Shown here piece after piece: positions 59,225 through 64,000 of a stretch of DNA of 64,000 bases. Both the position numbers and the translations under genes were made by a program. Each line of letters begins with the position of its first letter. Positions within the stretch are counted from its first letter, which is position 1. This DNA is from Toxotes chatareus (Eukaryota; Chordata; Actinopteri; Toxotidae): NCBI GenBank assembly GCA_016801885.1, contig CM028898.1:9382177-9446176 (forward strand), read 5' to 3'. The notes under the pieces are model-generated. The model saw nothing but the letters and a program-made list of their open reading frames with translations, was not told the DNA's origin and did not search any database.

Positions 59225-62200
59225 ATGTTGTGTGCACCGGGAATTAGTGCCTTGGCTCTTTTCCACTGTGTGATAACAGTGTCTGCACTGGTAAGTGTAC
59301 TCTACTTATCCTAGTATTTGGGTGATTGAGTTATTGATTACTTCATTGATTGAATGGGTTAAATAACTATTATCTCCCATTCAAAGATTTTTTTCAACTA
59401 GAACTACTTTTGCTTTGCTTTTACTTTCAGTCTCTCAAACAGATTTAAGCATGAATATTAGCAACACTTCAGCAGTTTTTATGTTATTTGTGCAAAAATA
59501 CAATCTAGTGGGTCAGAACAGATCTTATTTGACTGAAATAATAATAATCTTATATTTGTGCTGACAGGCTGGTGAGCATGATTTTCTGTGGGATATCATC
59601 AACTTGAATAAAACAAACACAGCAGCGAGTAAATTCTCAGTTTCTTAGCCCAGTGTAATCAAAAGATGGTTTTTATGTTCTAAAACTAAACTTTTCGCAG
59701 AGTAACATCATATCTTACACTCTATTATGACAGTGAGTCAGAAATAACACCCCCACACTGCTGCACTTTGGGCCAAATATAGAAAATTTCATGTATCTGT
59801 GACTCTCTTTGAGCGTTTGAAATTTGGACACAGATTTATCTCATGCTTCAGGAAAAATGCCAGCTATTCACCAGCAAGACCGACCACAGATGAGTGGTGT
59901 AACTTTATGCTTTTTTGACAAATAAGACGATGTGGAATAACTTATTTCAGCAGTACTGCTGAAGAATATTGATTTTTCGTTTTTGAATTTCTAAATATTT
60001 ATAAAACAGTTTATTTCCAAATGCGTAACAAAGTCAGATCAGATGCCAATGAAGCCTCATCATACAGTGTCAAAGCAGTATAAAGAGTACTGTCCTCCAA
60101 AAATGTTAGAATGATTTTTTTATTCAGGGCACATGAGTTTGTGGAAGAAAACAAACCTCGGACATCTCCCTAAGACAAAAACCTGTAAAAACCAACCAAC
60201 AAAACATTCAAACAATCACACCAACACAACAGCAGTCATGAAACCAAAACATCAGTCCTCAGTCTGAACCATCAGAAATCACCTGTGGTCTGCTTCACCT
60301 CACAGGCCTCTGTCAGCTCAGATCCCTTTAACCTTTCACCCGCTGAAGCATGACCTTCCTGCAGCTCACTCCAACCACCGTTGCCTCTGAGCCTCTTCTC
60401 TTCATCTTCCCTGGGTCGATCCTGAATGTTGACGTAAGGCAGACTTACAACCGCCTGCTCAGTCAACCTGAAAATCACTTTACACAAAGCAGAGGCCTGA
60501 GGGGGCAAATTCAATCATGGCACAAAAGTGAGGGGATGTCTAAGACTAATTGTTTTGTTAACAGTTCCTATCCGTCAGCAGAAAATGCTCCCGTTCAAAG
60601 AAAAGTGAATGACTTGAAAGACTGAATTGATCTTCGTGTATTGAATCATGCTGCATGTCGACGTACTGTAGTTTTTGAGGATGTTTTGTTGAGGCACAGG
60701 TCAAGGACTTTGTTTTGTTTAAAACTTGAGTGTCATAAATAATTGATGTGGATAAATGGGATTATGGACCCAGAAAAACACACACATATACACACTTTAA
60801 GCATTGTCATCCCAGCCACAGTCCACAGTGTATCCACAGTCCACTATACAACAACAAGTGGTTTGAGCTGCTCAACATGTCTGTATTGACTTTGGCTGAG
60901 AGTTCCCTCCCAAAACAAATCACTGTAGGAAATGATAGCTGTTCAGCATTTGGAGTGCTACAATACTGGAAACACTGTACACCCACTGGCAGTTTATTTT
61001 AATGGCCCGGGCCAAGAATGTTAGTTATCACATACCCATCAATATAAATTGTTCCAGTTGGGCTTTAGTCTGTTTAACAAGAGTGAAAAGTTTTGTTTAG
61101 CTTGCAAGAAAGACGACTGTGAGAGGCAGCCGTGGAAGACTCAAGCTGAGATCCTTTATTTAAGCAAAAGTACAAATTCCACAATTTAAAAAAACTTCAA
61201 TACCATACAAAAAAAAAAAAAAGAATTACTCAGCCTATTTTTGTACTGATAGTACTTGAGTAAAAGTACAGAAGTATTATCAGCAAAATATTCTTAAAAT
61301 AATCAACAAATTGGACCCTATGATTGATTAGATATTTAATACTTATGCATATTTAATACTGAATCTTTTACAATGCAGTGTATTCTATAAACTTATCATT
61401 TGCTTTTTTTATGTAAAATTGTATCTGTCAAATATAAGGATATAGCAAATACTACAATATCTATAAGTATAAAGTCGAAGTAGCAGAAAATGAATATACA
61501 CTTAGAGTGTAAGTACCTCAAATTTTTACTTAACTACTGCCGAAAGGACAAAGTCACAGACAATCATGTCTTTGGATGTTCTGTTCTCAGCTGAACTTTT
61601 ACGTTCAGCTGAACGTTTTTTTCTTTTTTCTATCTTCGTACCTTTTCTGTCTTATCATTGCCCTCTCACTGTTCTGTTGACTCGCTGCTAGTTTTGCTGT
61701 TCTGTTGTGAAATGTACCAAGGAACACAAAGTTTCTTGTGTAGGCCATCTCTCACCCGCATGGCCGAGGTCCTTAGAACAAGGCCCCCGTGTGGCCAAAG
61801 GCAGAAAAAAGGGGTTGGCGGGGGATCATCACATACCGCACCCTCTCACAACTATTTCACAACACCTGGAGGCAGCACATCGGATCCTTGGGAGTATTTG
61901 TGGTTGATAGATCGCCCTGGTTGGAAAGAGACTTCAGAGAGATTTTTTATTAGGGAGCTTCTAATGTCTGTGGATGGACCAAGAGATGAATGAATGTGTG
62001 GATGAAAGCTGCTCAGATGAGCTGAAGTTGCTCTTGAGGCTTGGACAAATGGCAAACATGTTTTAACTGCGTTTAAAGTGTTTTTTTTTTTTGGTTTTTT
62101 TATCCTTCATAGGTATTTTAGGTATTTTAGAATTTTAGATTAATTTAATTTGGCTGGTTTGTTTGGATAGTAAGAAAATCCAGTGGCAGACTGTGTAGTG

Positions 62201-64000
62201 CAGTTTAAGGAAATGAAACTAACAGCTGTCTGGAAGGTAGAAATACGCCTAAAATCTAAAACTGCACAACATGCATTGGACAGTATTCTAAAACTAACAA
62301 AAACACTTAATGCACTGCTAAGAGGTTAGAACCTGCTTATGTCAGATACATAATATTATTGATCATAGTCACTGTTTTTCTATTGTTACAAATCAGGTTA
62401 TTTACCTGTTGTGTACCATCTAAATTATTATATAATGCATCCATAAACACTGCAGGCGGTTGGAAAGTATATCTCTGTTCCATGCCATTCACAGTAAAGA
62501 GCCTGCTTGTATTCCTTGTACAACAGTATGTGGCGTTTCTTTCATATTTTCATTAACAATTATACAACTATCTCTCTGTCTCTTCTACAGATAGACGCTG
62601 ATGATGTCATCACACGAGACGAGCAGATCTACGTTCTGATTGGTGCTCACGCCAGGTGTGAAAGGAACATCCAGGCACAAATGGCCTTGGTTAAAGGTTT
62701 GTGTTCTGCTACTGATCATTTTATTCATCAGAAATATGAACAGGATGGAGCTCGTTTTCGCTTGGTTGGGCTAAAGTTTGATTTCAGCATGTGTCAATCA
62801 ACAGCTCTGTTACTTATTGTGCAAAAACACAAAACACTGAACCTCCTGATTATTTTTTTTTTTAAATCAGTCTCTGCAAGGATGACAAAAAAGTTTTATC
62901 TGTGATTGTGAATCAGTTCAGCGAGTTTTTAGTTGTGACATATGATCTGTCGGTAGAGCCTGCATTTAAACCCTTACTCCAGGTAAAAAGTCAACATTGG
63001 GAGTATGTTGAATATGCTGACTGGGCTGAAAACCTTTTCCTCCTTTCAAAATATTCAAAAACAGTCCCTGTAAGGGAAGTAAGGGTTTTTACTAAGCGTA
63101 CCCAGTTTGGTCAGTGAGTGCACGTCCAAATATATAATCATGATTTATTTAGGATCAGATATAACACCCATCCAATATCCTGCTGACAAATATCACTGTG
63201 ATTACAGAGTTGAATGCTGGTGCAGATAACAGTGGGACATTTTCAACTGAGGCTATGACGCAGGAGCTGATGACAGTGTTTCCAGATCTGTTGATTCAAT
63301 TGTGTATTCGAAAAAGAAATTTTACAAGATGGAGCCCTAGTCAGAAGAAGAGAGGCACAATGATGGGTGAAACTAAGCTGACTGGCTGCCGCCATCAGCT
63401 TCATATTTAGTGTCCACAGTGTTAAAGGATCAGAACTTTTGACTGTGCCATGTTTGGGCCTCTGGAGCGTGTGGCCATGTTCAGTCTCCCTTCCATGCAT
63501 GTAACCCCACTAGATATAAAATCGCTAACATCTGTTTCTCTGTTTTTTTTCTGTGAAGAGGGCGACTGTATCCCAGAATGGGACGGGATCATCTGTTGGC
63601 CACGGAGCAGAGCGGGTCAGCTGGTCTCAGTCCTGTGTCCAGAGTACATCTACGACTTCAACCACAGAGGTAGGAGAGCTCAACAGTGTGTCAGTACACA
63701 TACAGTCCTCATTAGACACTAACATGAAGCACTAACATCTAAGCCTCATCCTAATGGCTTATGGAAACTTCCTTGCAGTAAAAACACGAGGCAAGAGGAT
63801 GATTTCATCCAGTATTTGATCATCTACATCTGTTAATGTTTAATGTTCTACTGTCCGTGACTATGTCCTGCACCCCTGTGGCCCAGGGCGAGCCTACCGC
63901 CAGTGTGATGCATCGGGAAACTGGGAGCAGGTTTCCAGTATCAACCGCACTTGGGCTAACTACACTGAGTGCACCACATACTTGACCTCCAACCACAGGA
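59225..64000 (+). CDS. pth3r: parathyroid hormone-type receptor (class B GPCR), 5' part
   Basis: Class B1 receptor for PTH/PTHrP peptides at the plasma membrane, coupling to Gs. Only the N-terminal ectodomain is in the window. Exons: 59225-59290 (signal peptide MLCAPGISALALFHCVITVS), 62591-62696, 63559-63669, and 63887 to the window edge. They are in phase. The family signature DADDVIT...EQIYVL, then GDCIPEWDGIICWP, CPEYIYDFNHRGRAY and NRTWANYTEC shows the conserved Cys residues, the Trp pair and NRT/NYT glycosylation sites of the hormone-binding fold. DADDV favours PTH1R/PTH3R, while the short linker before CIPEWDG is as in PTH2R and non-mammalian receptors. The pth3r symbol (also called pth1rb) is suggested by linkage to the dcaf7-kcnh6-taco1 block; pth1r or pth2r paralogues remain possible. 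The gene is cut by the window end, not broken. Confidence 0.85.
59291..62590 (+). other. intron 1 of the PTH-type receptor
   Basis: A 3.3 kb intron between the signal-peptide exon and the first ectodomain exon. It holds the repeat copy at 61147-61541. Open frames of 80-111 codons at 60272-60625 and 61658-61993 lack splice support or family resemblance. Confidence 0.6.
61147..61541 (+). repeat. interspersed teleost repeat, copy B
   Basis: This copy carries 'tagtacttgagtaaaagtac', 'gtattatcagcaaaatatt' and 'gtaagtacctcaaattttta', all typical of the family whose other copies are at 12345 and 14505. Segment 'gtgtattctataaacttatc' (61379) matches the right end of copy A. It lies in intron 1 of the PTH-type receptor. 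Confidence 0.6.

Noticed and set aside
60272..60625. Overlapping 80-91 codon frames on both strands
   Set aside because: Intronic, without acceptor/donor pairs or recognisable protein motifs.
61658..61993. 111-codon plus-strand frame
   Set aside because: Intronic in the PTH-type receptor; no domain recognised and no splice support.
1..64000. CRISPR arrays, phage-like cassettes, defence or toxin systems, retroviral genes
   Set aside because: None seen. Regular short repeats here are eukaryotic microsatellites, and every long coding signal belongs to a vertebrate gene family.

Overview
The window is vertebrate nuclear DNA, most likely from a spiny-rayed (percomorph) teleost fish. Genes are split by GT...AG introns into exons of vertebrate length. 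The intergenic and intronic DNA holds long CA/CT/TAA microsatellites, tRNA-derived SINEs and repeat families typical of percomorph genomes. I saw no prokaryotic, viral or selfish cassette-like system. All exon borders were placed by eye from splice consensus, unbroken reading phase and remembered family sequence, so they are predictions, not alignments.

Layout, left to right: (1) about 1.2-4.2 kb, + strand, fast skeletal myosin regulatory light chain (mylpf) with a TATA box and a CArG box. (2) 6.2-9.6 kb, +, pgap3, a GPI-anchor lipid-remodelling membrane protein, followed by a possible 3'UTR of up to 2.2 kb. (3) 15.7-32.5 kb, +, a complete 27-exon erbb2 receptor tyrosine kinase with a 7 kb first intron full of repeats and a 3'UTR of about 3.2 kb. 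(4) 37-40.3 kb, two related single-coding-exon rhodopsin-class orphan receptors lying tail to tail, with a decayed mariner transposon end and a strong hairpin between them. (5) 42.5-46.3 kb, +, dcaf7 (WD40 protein, 342 aa). (6) 48.4-53.8 kb, -, kcnh6, an ERG-type potassium channel with no PAS domain at this locus. (7) 55.6-57.6 kb, -, taco1, a mitochondrial translational activator. (8) 59.2 kb to the window end, +, the first four coding exons of a parathyroid-hormone-type class B GPCR (probably pth3r), cut by the window edge.

The genes do not form one pathway; the interest is in linkage and lineage-specific change. pgap3-erbb2 is the human 17q12 pair, and dcaf7-kcnh6-taco1 are human 17q23 neighbours. 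Here the two blocks are joined, and the usual downstream neighbours of ERBB2 (MIEN1, GRB7) are missing from the window. The points most worth checking are the PAS-less kcnh6, a two-codon upstream ORF just before the erbb2 start, the divergent erbb2 tether residues and C-terminus, and the orphan receptor pair with DCY and MPxLY in place of DRY and NPxxY.
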